DNA of 64,000 nt, taken from the NCBI GenBank assembly GCA_001179505.1, contig CDMY01000284.1, positions 11,215-75,214 of the forward strand, read 5' to 3'. Every line of letters starts with the position of its first letter. The first letter of the stretch is position 1. The position numbers and the translations under genes were made by a program. Source of the stretch: Vitrella brassicaformis. Taxonomy: Eukaryota; Sar; Vitrellaceae. Under the pieces are notes generated by a model, which had not been told where the DNA came from, did no database searches, and saw only the letters and a program-made list of their open reading frames with translations. This document shows, piece after piece, positions 36,975-47,654 of the stretch.

Positions 36975-38558
36975 TTAAAAGGAGAAGAGGTCCAGCCAGC
37001 TCCCCTGCTTCCCGCCCACCGGCTGCCTGTCCACACTGTTCGCGCCCCAGTCATAGTCAGAGTACTCGATCCTGATGGGCCGACTCTCCCGGTTGTCAAG
37101 TATGTCCTGGATGGCCTTGCGAGTCTCCCCCTGGTCCTCTCCCAGCTGGTCTGCTACCCATGTAAGCAGCGCGGCCGGCTGCTCTGATTTGTCCACTGGT
37201 CCAGTGAAGTCCTGCGGGTACCACTTGAAGATGGATGAGAGCCGCACTGTGCCCTTCGTGACATGGCAGTTGTCAGAGGCGCTGAGGAAGGCCCCTGTGG
37301 CGCTGCGGAGCTCCTTTTCCAGGTTGTCGGCAGAGAAGACCGACACGGGTGGGCAGCCCCGGGAGCCACAGTTGAGGGCGAAGTGTATGCGAGGATCAAG
37401 GGGGATCTGGAGGGCAGTGCGCGGATCGCCTTTGGGGAAAGGGGCCGCACCGTTACGAAGGATGCCATTCTCTGAGCACACCCATAAACCACAGAACCAG
37501 AAGATGCACAGTTGCGCACCCCAGTCGTGTTTGCATGGTTGCTCACCGATGTCGTCGTTGGATAGATCGACCCCCCCGATGCGATAGGAGACCTTGCCTG
37601 TCTTGAAGAACTGATACTTCTGCCACAGTGAGGTCCCAGGCGAGCCGAACACCAGCACACCGTGGAAAGTCAGGCAGTTGTAGAGATTGATGAAGAACGC
37701 CCTCTTTTCCACATCCGTCAGCTTCTCCAGCCCTTCTACTGACTGCAGCTCCACTGCAAGCGCCAGGTATTTAAACCACTCGTCGATGCTCTCAAGCTTG
37801 CTGTAGTCGACCGATCCGCCGTCCACCGTCTTCTCCTCGATCAGCGAGTAGACTCGGCGAAGGGCACTGCTCATCTTCAATGCGTCGCGCGGCTCGCCTG
37901 ACGGCTCGGCGAAGAGGTTGAGCGGCCGCGTGACGGCGATCTCCTTCATCCCTTTGAGCTTGTGCGCAAGGTCGTCAAGCTTCTTGTCCCATCCCGGGAT
38001 GTTGCCGATCTTCTCGGACGGTGTAGGGTGGATAAGGACCCGAGCACTCTCGGGCAGCCGCTCAGCCTCCCTCACCCGCCCTTCAAGCTGGTCCTTCTTT
38101 TCCGCCAATGCTGAGAGATCGTCATAGCCCCCCACATAGCCACCATTGATGAAGATCTGAGGGACCGTCCGGATGTCATTCTGGCCCGCACGCTCCCTCG
38201 CCTCGTCGAATCTGTCTGGCTCAGCTTCCACATCCACCAGAAGATACTCGATGCCCCGCGACTCAAGGAGCTCCTTTGCACGGCGGCAGAACTGGCAGCC
38301 AGCTCGGCTGTAGACCACAACGACAGGTGCACTCGCAACTGGCACCGCAGCTGCTGCTGACGAGCTTGCGAGGCGAATGCAACTTCTCCTTCTTAATGCA
38401 ACGAGGGGCGGGGATGGGTTGATGAAGAGCGGGAGGCCAGGCGGGAGGGGACGCGAGGAGATGGCCCGCAGAGAAGACACCGCCTCCCGGACAAGCACTG
38501 CGACGTTGAGGACAGCCAGGAAACTCCTCCGCAGGTAGGGGTAAGCACTCCGCACCAT
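36975..38558 (-). CDS. Glutaredoxin-DUF547 fusion protein with organelle-type leader
   Basis: ATG at 38558, TAA at 36975-36977. One intron, 37472-37546 (75 nt, multiple of three and stop-free); splicing restores DDIENGILRNGA, which fits the DUF547 family, giving 503 residues. Residues 1-70 are basic, Leu/Ser/Ala-rich and nearly acid-free, like a mitochondrial or plastid presequence. Residues about 75-160 are a glutaredoxin with VVVYSRAGCQFCRRAKELLE (CxxC redox site), the cis-Pro TVPQIFINGGYVGGYDDL and glutathione-site glycines. DUF547 follows: RAFFINLYNCLTFHG, DPRIHFALNCGSRGCPP and FKWYPQDF. The role of DUF547 is unknown; the N-terminal half predicts a thiol-disulfide or glutathione-linked oxidoreductase. 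Confidence 0.88.
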   Translation of the reverse strand: MVRSAYPYLRRSFLAVLNVAVLVREAVSSLRAISSRPLPPGLPLFINPSPPLVALRRRSCIRLASSSAAAAVPVASAPVVVVYSRAGCQFCRRAKELLESRGIEYLLVDVEAEPDRFDEARERAGQNDIRTVPQIFINGGYVGGYDDLSALAEKKDQLEGRVREAERLPESARVLIHPTPSEKIGNIPGWDKKLDDLAHKLKGMKEIAVTRPLNLFAEPSGEPRDALKMSSALRRVYSLIEEKTVDGGSVDYSKLESIDEWFKYLALAVELQSVEGLEKLTDVEKRAFFINLYNCLTFHGVLVFGSPGTSLWQKYQFFKTGKVSYRIGGVDLSNDDIGEQPCKHDWGAQLCIFWFCGLWVCSENGILRNGAAPFPKGDPRTALQIPLDPRIHFALNCGSRGCPPVSVFSADNLEKELRSATGAFLSASDNCHVTKGTVRLSSIFKWYPQDFTGPVDKSEQPAALLTWVADQLGEDQGETRKAIQDILDNRESRPIRIEYSDYDWGANSVDRQPVGGKQGSWLDLFSF

Positions 38559-38967
38559 CAATCGATGAATGACAAGGCTACAAGAGGATGGTTAGAGACA
38601 GTCTTGGGGCAACACAAAAGCTCGCAAGCTCGCAGTGCCCTCCCGAGTTTTTCGAACTTTTTTCGCCGTTGCAGGATCTGCGTGTTGAATAGACACGAAG
38701 TGCATTGCAGAGTCTCCATCCAAGGTCCGTGCCACCATGCATCGGGCCCCTGCCGCTACATGTACCCGCATATTGGTGCTTCTCTCTGTCCACAGGCGCC
38801 GTGTGTGGAGCTGTGGAACGCTCTGCCGACACCTTTCGACCACTGCTGCCTCAATTCTACCACATCAGCTCTCGCAAGGCTTCACGCGTCGGCCCCCAGC
38901 ATTTTTTGCTCATTCGGCTGGTGCAGCTGCGTGTTGGTGTTGCCGTTGAGAAGCAAGCTGAGGAGCG
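38559..38967. promoter_or_regulatory. Divergent 5' region between glutaredoxin-DUF547 (-) and the 38968 gene (+)
   Basis: Head-to-head spacer of about 410 bp. No gene-like frame is coherent here; both promoters are presumably within it. Confidence 0.4.
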
Positions 38968-41208
38968 ATGGCGTCGAAGAAGGACAAGGACTATTTCGCC
39001 GAGAGTGACCCGTCCGACAGGCTGCTCAAGTCATTCTTCCAGAGTGAGCGAAGAGGGCTGGCTGTCTCATGGGGCGGGGAGAGGGGGAGGGAGGGAGGCC
39101 AGCGGTGCGGTGCACGAATCGAATGCACGTGCACACGCGCTGCTTTGTCACTGTTGTTTGTGTGCTGCAGAACATTTTTGCCAGGGCCTCTTTTGGGGCA
39201 AGGTGATCTATAAGGTCAGCAAAGCCCTACCGTCTCTTTGCCCGAATGGTGTTCGTCCAGGCGTCACATATGTGCTGTGTGAAATGTGTGTATGTTAGGA
39301 GAACGTGGTTCCCGCGAGCCGCGGCAGGGCGGTCAGCTGACAGACCCAATTCGTCACGAAACAGAGAACTGCGCACCTTTTGTTTTCTTTGTTGTGCGTT
39401 GGTTGACATTCTCTTTGCTTAGGGGAGTCCTCAGCTGCGTTACTTCGCCGTGTACACTGATAACGATTCGGAGCACCTCACGAAGAAAGAAGTCGAGTAC
39501 GTATATATTGAAACACCTGGAAAGACCCTTCGCACCGCACCACCGCTTTGCATTGACTTGGTGTGTCATGTGTGCGATGCATGCAGGCTGTTGGTGTCGA
39601 GTACGGAGGGCTTTCCCGAGATGCAGCACCAGCGCGCCCTCAACAAGCTCGAGAAGGAACACATCAAGGAGAAGAAACAGGAAATCGACCCCAAGCAGGA
39701 CCAGGACAGCCCCGACCACCCCCACCGCCGCCCCCGCGCCCCCCCTCGTGGCCAGAAGAGACAAGACACACCTCCTGCTGCTGCGGCTGCGGCTGCGGCT
39801 GCGGCTGCTGCTGCTGCTGGCGGTTCCCCGGTTCGGCGTGTCGTGCACAGCAGCAGAGACCCTGACGATGAGCCGCTGGACGCCCTCCGCAACATCAAGA
39901 AGAACGAGAGGGAGAAGCGCACCCGATGCAGCCCCCGACAGACCGCATCCCGCGAGCAGCAGGGCAACCCTCTGAGCAAGAAGAAGTGTCCCATCGCCCC
40001 CGTCCCCCTCCTAGCATTCAGCGATGGACGTCCATACTACGGGCCCCCCATGTTCGACCGCAGCGGTGAGGAGATGGTCAGTGAGGAGGACGAGAACCTC
40101 GAGACCGAGGGGACCAACCCCAAGCCGCCGTCGTTCATCCGCGGCGCTGCGGCCCACCCTCTGCTGGAGCCGGGAGAGGCGGCGGCTGCTGCTGCCGGGG
40201 TGGCGTCTGGGGGTGGTGCTGGTGGGAAGGGGGCCGGTGTGGGGATGTATCGCGTGGGGCGCATGGCCATGGACGGCCTGGATGAGAAGGAGGAGCAGAG
40301 GCAGGGGAGGGACCAGGGTGATGGTCTGCGTGAGAAGGAGGCAGGTGCTGGTGCTGGTGCTGGTGCTGGTGGTGGTGGTGGTGCTGTGTTAGAGGGGCTA
40401 TTGGGCGGTGGGTGCGGTCAGCAGGGGCAGGAGGGTGAGCGGTCGACCAGTCAGGTCCAACGGATGCCGGCGGCGGCGGCTGCACCAGCAGTTGCGGTTG
40501 GTGCCAACCGACACGCCAATCGCACGCAGGCAAACAACACCGACGGAGACAAAGCTACCCGACTCAATGTAAGTAACCAGCCCAACAACAAGAAGCGATG
40601 GATGCATGGATCGATGGATGGGAATGTTGTTCTTGTGTGTTGTGTTGTTGGGTCGGTGCTTCAGGCTGCTGAGATGACTGTAGAAGATATCAATCGCTTT
40701 GTCGAGTACTGACTTGAACATGCGTGGCTGGAGGGAGAGAGGGAACTAACGGACCTGCTCGCAATATGGATGGATGGATGTGTGCATTCAGGGCCAATGG
40801 TGGCAGCGGGCTGTCAGGGGACTTCTGGACCGTCGAAGCCCTCATCAACATGCCCGTCGAGCAGGTACGTCCACTGCACGCAGAACGACAAACGCCATCA
40901 CGCGCTGTCTGCCACGTCTCTCTGTCGCCTCTTGCTTGTGTCAGCTGCTGAACGTCTTCAAGAGCACGGCGGCCAAGCAGGTGTCAGCCGAGGACACGCC
41001 AGCGAGCGGCTCGTCGGTGGTGCCCCACGGCAACGGCCACGTCGACCGCATTCTCTTCGAAGCGGTGCATTTCCTCCGCACCCAACTCGACTCGCGCCGC
41101 AAGATCATGGCTGCTGCCGCCGCCAAGGAGATGGAGGGGGAGAGGGAGAGGGCCCAGCTGCAGGCACAGGCCGCACAGCAGCGCTCGCACACACAGACCA
41201 CAGACTGA
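38968..41208 (+). CDS. Unrecognised protein with alanine and Gly-Ala low-complexity tracts
   Basis: ATG at 38968 (MASKKDKDYFAESDPSDRLL); exons splice in frame to KHFCQGLFWGKVIYK, GSPQLRYFAVYTDNDSEHLT, a large exon from about 39588 to 40569, then AAEMTVEDINRFVE, GLSGDFWTVEALINMPVEQ and a final exon ending TGA 41206-41208. The big exon holds a run of 13 Ala, a Gly-Ala repeat (AGAGAGAGAGGGGG) and long charged disordered stretches; the ends look folded. The C-terminal exon is helical (DRILFEAVHFLRTQLDSRRK). I do not recognise the family. Long minus-strand frames over the low-complexity exon are shadows. Confidence 0.65.
39778..39819 (+). repeat. Alanine-coding GCTGCG/GCTGCT tract
   Basis: In-frame trinucleotide/hexanucleotide repeat encoding uninterrupted alanines within the 38968 gene. 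A second tract of GCTGGT units near 40345-40386 encodes Gly-Ala. Confidence 0.85.
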
Positions 41209-41452
41209 CTAACTATACGGGTGGAGGGAGGGTGTGGTAAGTTCGGCTGCTTTCATGACGAAGAGCGTATGCATGTGTGGGGTTTGGTTTGCTGTAGGAA
41301 GGAAAGGAAGATTCACACAATGAATGGATGTCTCTGACCCCCTCCCTCCCTCCCTGTCTCGGCTGTCTGCCTGCCTGCCTGTGTGGATGTTACGCGGGTT
41401 GTCTGACTGAGTCCAACCAATTACACACACATGGCCAGGCCGCCACCTGTCC

Positions 41453-41483
<31 letters not shown>

Positions 41484-41881
41484 GTATGTCATAGTCTGTC
41501 TTCATGTCTGTGTGTGTGTTGACGCGCGGGACCTTCAGTCAGTCGCAATGAATGAGACCGACAATGCTCACATACATGATGGAGACGATTGATTGCGTTT
41601 TTGCTAACAACGTCATGCCACTCACTCAGCGTCACGTCACATCGAGCCTTGCGCACCAATGACCGGCTGGCTCCTGGAGCACATCACATGTGCCCCGGCC
41701 GCGGGTCGCCCCTGCCTTGGCGCGCCATGCGTCGGTGGAAGGCGGACGCGCAACATGAAAACACAAGAAAACCAAGTCAGTCACATTTGTCGGCATCATC
41801 GGCCGCAATGCAATGGCAGCTGCTACTCAATTCTACACACCTCCCCTCCCTCAGCCATTCTGTCCGCTAATTGGTCACCAG
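41209..41881. other. Convergent spacer with (CTGT)n microsatellite
   Basis: No gene seen between the two converging genes. A (TGTC)n run occupies about 41457-41484, and short C-rich pyrimidine runs lie at 41338-41360. Confidence 0.6.
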
Positions 41882-43587
41882 CTAGCTGCCGGCGAGGCTC
41901 TGGTGCATCCACTCGTCGAAGAAGCACCTGCCGTTGGGCGTATGAGGCCCATTGAGGAAGGGGTTGTTCGCGGCCTGGGTCTCGTTGGTGGCGAACACCC
42001 GCAGGGCCTCGAAGTGGGAGTTGAGAGTGGCGGGCGTCTTCTTCAGGTACTCGAGGGAGACGAAACGGATGCCGGACGCACGGCCCTGACGAACCAACGA
42101 ACACCATTGCAACATCGATCACGGCTGTGTGAATGTGTGTTATGTGCCAACCCCTCCCCGCCCCGCCCCGCCCCATCCTCCCTCCCTCACCCGTTGGAAG
42201 AAGTCCCTGAACTCCTCGCCTATCCACGGCCGTGCCTTGTCGCTGAGCTGACGGGGGGTGCCATGCAGATACACGGCAAACGACCCCGACACCTGCACCG
42301 CAGCGCAGACGGAGACACGCTACTCAGTAAGTAGCTGTGTACATGAACTTGCCTGTGTGTGTTGCTTTCTTACGTGTTGCCTGAGGGTCTCCAGCTCCTT
42401 GCTGGTGAGGGGGAAGACCCCCCGGGTGTTGAGACCCGCATCGACGAAGTGGACGGCATCCACACGACTCCAGAAGTCTCCCCTCCCACCCTCACGCATC
42501 AACGCATTCAACACCACACCACCTGACACACACGTACCACACACACACACACACACACACACAGAGCACATCAATCCACACGCCACTCTGCTACCTCTCC
42601 CCAGCACGCTCACCTTTGCTGAACCCCACTAGAGTCATGGGCCGTGCGGCGAGCGCCATATCATCACCATTCATATCATCATGACGGCTCGCGAGCCCAT
42701 CCCCATCGCAGCAGTCCCTCAGTGGCACGCACTGCGTACCCCACGCACCATTCTCGTCATCGTTTCGCGAGCAGGAGGACCCCGCACAAGAGAAGGAAGG
42801 GGTGGCTGGGGTCCGGATGTGCCTGTCGAGGTTGGCCAGGAGCCGCTGCAGGTGCGTGACGGCTGAGTGATTAGGGGGCTGTGTGGTGGGGCTGCCTGTG
42901 TGGTCAACGGGGAGAAAGTTACTGTAGACGGCAAACATGTCGTTGAACGACTGGGCGCGGACCACCACCTGATCGATCCGATCATCGGCAGGCAAACATG
43001 TATGACAGACAGTACACGGCACGTGTGGCTGGGCTGGCTGGCGCAGTCAATCCTTCCCTTCGTCACTCACCAGATGGTCATCTGGCTGGAATCGCTGCGC
43101 CACGACCCACGCGAGCGCCTCTATGCTGTACGGCCCCATCCTACAGCTCCCAGCGAAGTCTGATATGTCACCCTGACACACACACACACACAGACGCAGA
43201 TGCATTCAGGAGTGTCCGCATCCCATAACGACTGTGCGGCTGGCTTACTGGGAAGAAGAGGACACATTTGGAGCTCGGCTTTGGCCTGGCGACAGGCGGC
43301 TTGTACAGCAGCCAGTTCTGCAGACCAGGCAGCCTGACAGAGAGCAGGGCGGCGAGTGGCTGAAGAGGCATGCATGAGCCTCTTGTTTCTCCCTGTCTGT
43401 CGATGTGCCGGTAAGCCTACCCTTCCACCTGGAAGACGCCAAAGGTGAGGACCATTTTGTCCTCCTTGAGAGGATCAATGCCGATGCGTCTTCTCAGTAT
43501 CGGCAGCGTGATGGGCGCTCCATGGCGCCACGCGTGGGCCACATTGAATGCCAAAAGGATCAGAAGGAGAAAGGGAGAAAAGGACAT
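41882..43587 (-). CDS. C2orf69/UPF0565-like protein with signal-peptide-like N terminus
   Basis: Seven exons from ATG 43587 to TAG 41882 splice in frame. The N terminus MSFSPFLLLILLAFNVAHA is a signal-peptide-like sequence. Family landmarks in order: KCVLFFPGDISDFAG (exons 2-3), YSIEALAWVVAQRF, the nucleophile-elbow motif LVGFSKGGVVLNALM spanning the exon 4/5 junction, VHFVDAGLN, ARPWIGEEFRDFFQR, VSLEYLKKTPATLNSHFEAL and RVFATNE near the C terminus. These match the conserved blocks I know from the C2orf69 family (PGD, GFSKG, WIGKE, NHFRVHEVF). The family adopts an alpha/beta-hydrolase-like fold; human C2orf69 is mitochondria-associated and linked to glycogen metabolism, with its reaction unsettled. 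An extra Ser/Asn-rich insert precedes GFSKG. Confidence 0.8.
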
Positions 43588-43723
43588 CACCGCTTAGCTC
43601 GCAGCTCCCCTCGAGCTCGCGCCAAAAAGAGGAGTCGCAAAACGCGCCGCAGAGACGGTGACGAGCAGTCCTTAGCTCAGCCTACGCATCCTCGCTTCAA
43701 GGGCTCTGTTTTGCAAAGGCAGG
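43588..43723. promoter_or_regulatory. 136-bp divergent promoter region
   Basis: Start codons of the C2orf69-like gene (minus, 43587) and the small membrane protein (plus, 43724) are separated by only 136 bp. It includes CTCGCAGCTCCCCTCGAGCT but no TATA-like box that I can identify. Confidence 0.5.
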
Positions 43724-44165
43724 ATGAGGCCTTTTCTGCGGCTGAAGGAGGAGGCCGGTGATGAGATTGTCGCCTTCTTCCGGGTGGGCCGAAGCTTCTA
43801 TGTGTTCGTTATGGGCGTCGTCCTCATCATACTCTCAATTATCTTGATGGTCCGCTCAAGCCTCATGAATGCACTACGAGTGAGCGCCCGGATGTCTCTC
43901 TGTTTGTCCCGATCGTGTGTCGTGTGTGTGCAGGCCGCCACATTTGAGAGCAAGGAGGCCAAGGCAGCCGCCCCAGGATGGGAAAGATTCGTCGCGGTAA
44001 GGATGACATGACACACCCAATTTATGGAATAGGCCACCTATATTTGTGCCGCGTGTGTAGGCGACGGGGTCCAATCAGTGGGTGTCGAGCAGTCTGTTTC
44101 TGAGCTGCGGCTGCGTTGTGATGGCCATCAACTACCTGCCTAGACTTGCGGGCGAGGCTGCGTGA
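43724..44165 (+). CDS. Small membrane protein, two TM segments, unrecognised
   Basis: Exons 43724-43879, 43934-43996 and 44061-44165 join in phase 0 and give 107 residues. Exon 1 holds a strong transmembrane segment (FYVFVMGVVLIILSIILMV); exon 3 a weaker hydrophobic stretch (SLFLSCGCVVMAINYLP). Between them is a short polar loop with SKEAKAAAPGWERFVA. No family recognised; the size and topology would suit an ER or organelle membrane complex subunit, which is a guess. Confidence 0.7.
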
Positions 44166-45264
44166 CAGTACAGTGTGGGCATATCGACAGGCGTTGAGGT
44201 CATACAGGGGGATGTCTGTCTGTTTCAGTGATTGTATAAAGACGTTTGCCCACACACAACACTGACTGTCAGGGCAGGGGTGCACACACGGGCCCCGTGA
44301 GGGGCTGTAAAAGAGTCCCCCCCGACACACACACACACACACACACACGTACACAGACAGATACACAGGTACGCACGGACACTGTGCCTGAGTTACGTAT
44401 GGCTTGTGCTCCCTCCTCTCCTTCCTTTCTCCGCACCCTTCGGGCGTGGCGTGCCAATGCAGTGCATCTGGACAACACAACACGTCCACCCCCATCACAT
44501 CCATCAACCACTCCATGAAACGGCACCTATGCCATGGATGCATATACGCTTGCCTGTCTTGCCTGTCTTCAGATAGCATCAGCCAGCCAGCCGACCAGCC
44601 GATAGCTTAGCTTGTGATACAGAGGCCTGACAAGCCTTTGTTCCACGCCCAGATGTATGTATGTTATGTACCGAGGTATGCAAATCTGTCTCGTGCGGAG
44701 CGCACATCCGTCAATCAGTCATTGGTCGCTCTCACCCACTCCACTCACTCTCTCTCACTTCCCCTCACCCACCCGTCCCCAGTCAGTCCCTCTGGTGCTC
44801 GCTCTCATCGCCCTGGCCTCTTCTCTTCTCTCTTGCTCACACATTCTACATACCAGAATTGGTGCGTGACTTCGTGACGGAGTCACAGAAAAATGGACAG
44901 CAACACGGCACAGCCAGCAGCCGGACAGACAGACAGGCAGACAGACAGGCAGGCAGCGAGCATTTCGGCATTCATTCACCAGACTCACACACAGACGCAC
45001 ACCACTCCACGCAGCTGTCTGTCCGTCTGTGTGGCTCCATCCATCCATCCGTCAGCCACGCGCACAGGGCGACAACTAGACGTACACTCAGAGACGACAA
45101 GACACACGCATCCAGCCGCTCCCCCCACCCCCTCCCCTCCATGGAAAAGGAAAAAATACAGTGTCGAAACAAACACACAGCCCGACGACACACAAGAGAA
45201 AAACATGGTCCTTCCGGCCATCAGGGGACCTTCATCACTCCTCAACTCAACTTTTCCTGTTCAA
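44166..45264. other. 1.1-kb convergent spacer with simple repeats
   Basis: No coherent gene. It contains an (AC)n run at about 44335-44348, CAGA/CAGG-type runs near 44926-44955 and other short low-complexity stretches. Confidence 0.55.
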
Positions 45265-47342
45265 TCACTCCCTGTCTTGGTGTGGCGTGTGTGTGGCGGG
45301 TGTGGGCGGGGCGGGGGCGGCAGCAGGCTTCTTGTGGAAGCGCCTGAACTGAGGTGGCAGCTTGGAGACGATCCCCGTGCCGCCAGAGTGGGAGTCGTTG
45401 TCATCGTTGTCATCCTCCTGCCGCTGCTGCTGAGTGGAGTTGTGCATGGCCTCCTTGGTGTACGTCCTCTCGGGCGTGGCTGTGGGAGTGGGTGAGGGTG
45501 TGTCCTCAGGGGCACTGCTGGTGACGCTGGCAGCAGCATCGCGTCGCGACGCCCTCTCCAGCACACGACTAACATACCCAGGAGCCATGCCATCGTACTG
45601 CACCAACTCTGATGAGACAAACAGAAAGCACACCAAGGTATCAGCAACATCCCCCCTATCACCTGCTTCTGATAGTGTTCGTTCCGTACCTTCTCCGTCC
45701 AGCAGAGCGGTCAGCGGATGTACAGCGCCGCCCTCTCCGGCAGGCACCTCCTCAACTGCACTACCGGTGTCGGCGGCCGGCTGTGGCTGTGGGTCAGTTG
45801 GTGTGGGGAAATTGAGGACAGGGTTGCCCTGGAGGACCCTGTTGACGTCGACCAGGGTCCAAGGCCCCGCTTGCTGCATCTGCATGTGTGTGACCAGCTC
45901 ATACAGGCTGGGGGAGCGGGACGGAGCCTGCGGACGATCCACCTCACCGAACTGACTCCTATACGACACACACAGACAACCAAGAGGCAGTGTGTTGTGA
46001 GGTTTGTGTGTGCTTTGCATGGGCAGCTGGCCTTACGTGTCGGCCTTTTTGAGCGGCATTTCGAATCTGAGGACGTGCAGGTGGTGGCTGTGGTGGTTGG
46101 GGGGCACCTTGATGGTCTCCTGCCTCCTGTCGTCGAAGTTCATCTGGAACTTCTGCAACGTTCCCACGACAACGTCCATCTGCACAACCGCGCCCTTACG
46201 CTGCACACCCTGCACACACACACACACACACAGACAGACAGACAGACAGACGACACAACAACCGATGAGTGATGGATGTGAGGAGAAGAGGACAGGCGGG
46301 GCTGTGGTTCCCGCGTACATCGATGTGGTCGAAGGTGATCGGTTTGTCGCCCGCCTTGCCGACGACAAACTGGCCCCACCAGGGCAGCAGCGTCTCGCCC
46401 TCACCCAACTGATCGCCCCTGTGGGCACCTGCACACGCACACACAGACACATGCGTGTGGAAGAGAACAGCCGTGCACCCTCCGCAGCTGCGGTGTTGAA
46501 TCAATCGCTGATCTACCGAGTATGACTCTAAGGCTGTCGAGCTGCGCGTACTGCGGGCTGACATCGATGTTGACCTTGCACTTGGCGGCCTCCAACGCCT
46601 CCATGGCCTTGCCCCAGTGCTCGATCAGCCGGCCGTCGCACACGTCCTCCAACTCTCGCAAACCGTCACGGCCTTCAGAAAGCTGCACTCACCCAACAGG
46701 CAACCGAACACTGAGTGGCAATGCCCACTGCGTCCTCTACCTCTGTCTGTCTGTTTGTCTGTCTGTCTTTATGTGTTGTCAGTTGATGCGATGCCTCCCA
46801 CTCACCTTTTCGGCGACGAACTGGAGTGCCTGGACGGCTCCCATACCGCTCTCGCGGAAGAACTCACGGCGGCCAAAGAACTCACGACACCCAAGGCCAA
46901 GCATCAAGCGCGCAACCTGACAGACAGACAATGGAATGCAATGCGCACAGAGAGACAGAGCACAAAGTGACTCACTCGTGCACTCAACCCACCCCACACA
47001 GCTCCCTCACGGCACGGCAGCCGCTTCGCTTACAAATGAGTTTTGCCGCCTGACATAGCTCATGGGATAGTACTTCTGCGAAACACCGGCCAGAGGCAAA
47101 CCGCCGACGAGGGCCGAGAGATCGACTCGGTTGTCCTCGGCTGCCTTCACCCCGCCCTCCCCGACGGCCTCGACATTCTTCGGACTGTGCGTGGTGTCGG
47201 CATCGCTCTGCGACGGTGTGCTGAAGGCGCGTTCAGCCCTCCTGCCCACGAGAGTGGTGATCCTAGTCACCACAGGCGCCAGGCTCTGCGCCGAGGTCGG
47301 ACGGATGCCTCGGGAGGCGACACGAAGGGCGCGACTGTGCAT
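45265..47342 (-). CDS. Unrecognised protein with mitochondrial-type presequence
   Basis: ATG 47342; the presequence MHSRALRVASRGIRPTSAQS is Arg/Ser-rich and acid-free. Exons then splice in frame: VARLMLGLGCREFFGRREFF, LRELEDVCDGRLIEHWGKAM, WWGQFVVGKAGDKPITFDHI, VQRKGAVVQMDVVVGTLQKF, HHLHVLRFEMPLKK, GPWTLVDVNRVLQGNPVLNF, and a disordered acidic/Pro tail ending TGA 45265-45267. The alternation of helices followed by strands and a W-x-LVDVN end faintly recalls Tim44/mL45-type domains, but I would not assign that without a profile search. Divergent to the zeaxanthin epoxidase gene. Confidence 0.65.
46207..46252 (+). repeat. (CA)n-(CAGA)n microsatellite in an intron
   Basis: CA repeat followed by CAGA repeat inside the intron between two exons of the 45265-47342 gene; on the gene strand it is a TG/TCTG tract next to the acceptor. 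Confidence 0.85.
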
Positions 47343-47654
47343 TGCTGGCTGGTGCCAAAGGAAGGAGCTGATTCAGGGCTGGTGGTACAGGGCACGTGCT
47401 TCAGTGGCTGGGATTTGACGAGCTGCAGTGGGTCGTATCAGACGGCCACTGACTTTGAGCTTGCATGTCTTAGCGCGCAGCCGCGGGTTGGAAAGAAAGC
47501 AGATCTTTGATAGCAGGACATCTGACTCCCACTCCCACCCGGGCAAGTCCCCTCTGCCATTCCCCTCTGCCATTCGCAAGAGAGCTCGCTCGCGCGGGCA
47601 GCGGTCGGCACCACACTCACCCCCACATCCACCAGAAGCGACAGCAGCAGCGAG
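47343..47654. promoter_or_regulatory. Divergent 5' region upstream of zeaxanthin epoxidase
   Basis: 312 bp separate the two start codons. No open frame with support. A direct repeat of GCCATTCCCCTCT/GCCATTCGC occurs near 47558-47578. Confidence 0.45.

Noticed and set aside
39354-39994. Minus-strand open frames rich in Ser/Ala over the low-complexity exon
   Set aside because: They arise from the GCTGCG repeat read antisense; the plus-strand exons splice coherently on both sides.
41457-41484. CRISPR-like or regulatory direct repeats
   Set aside because: These and similar runs are simple 2-4 bp microsatellites without spacers, common in introns and spacers here.
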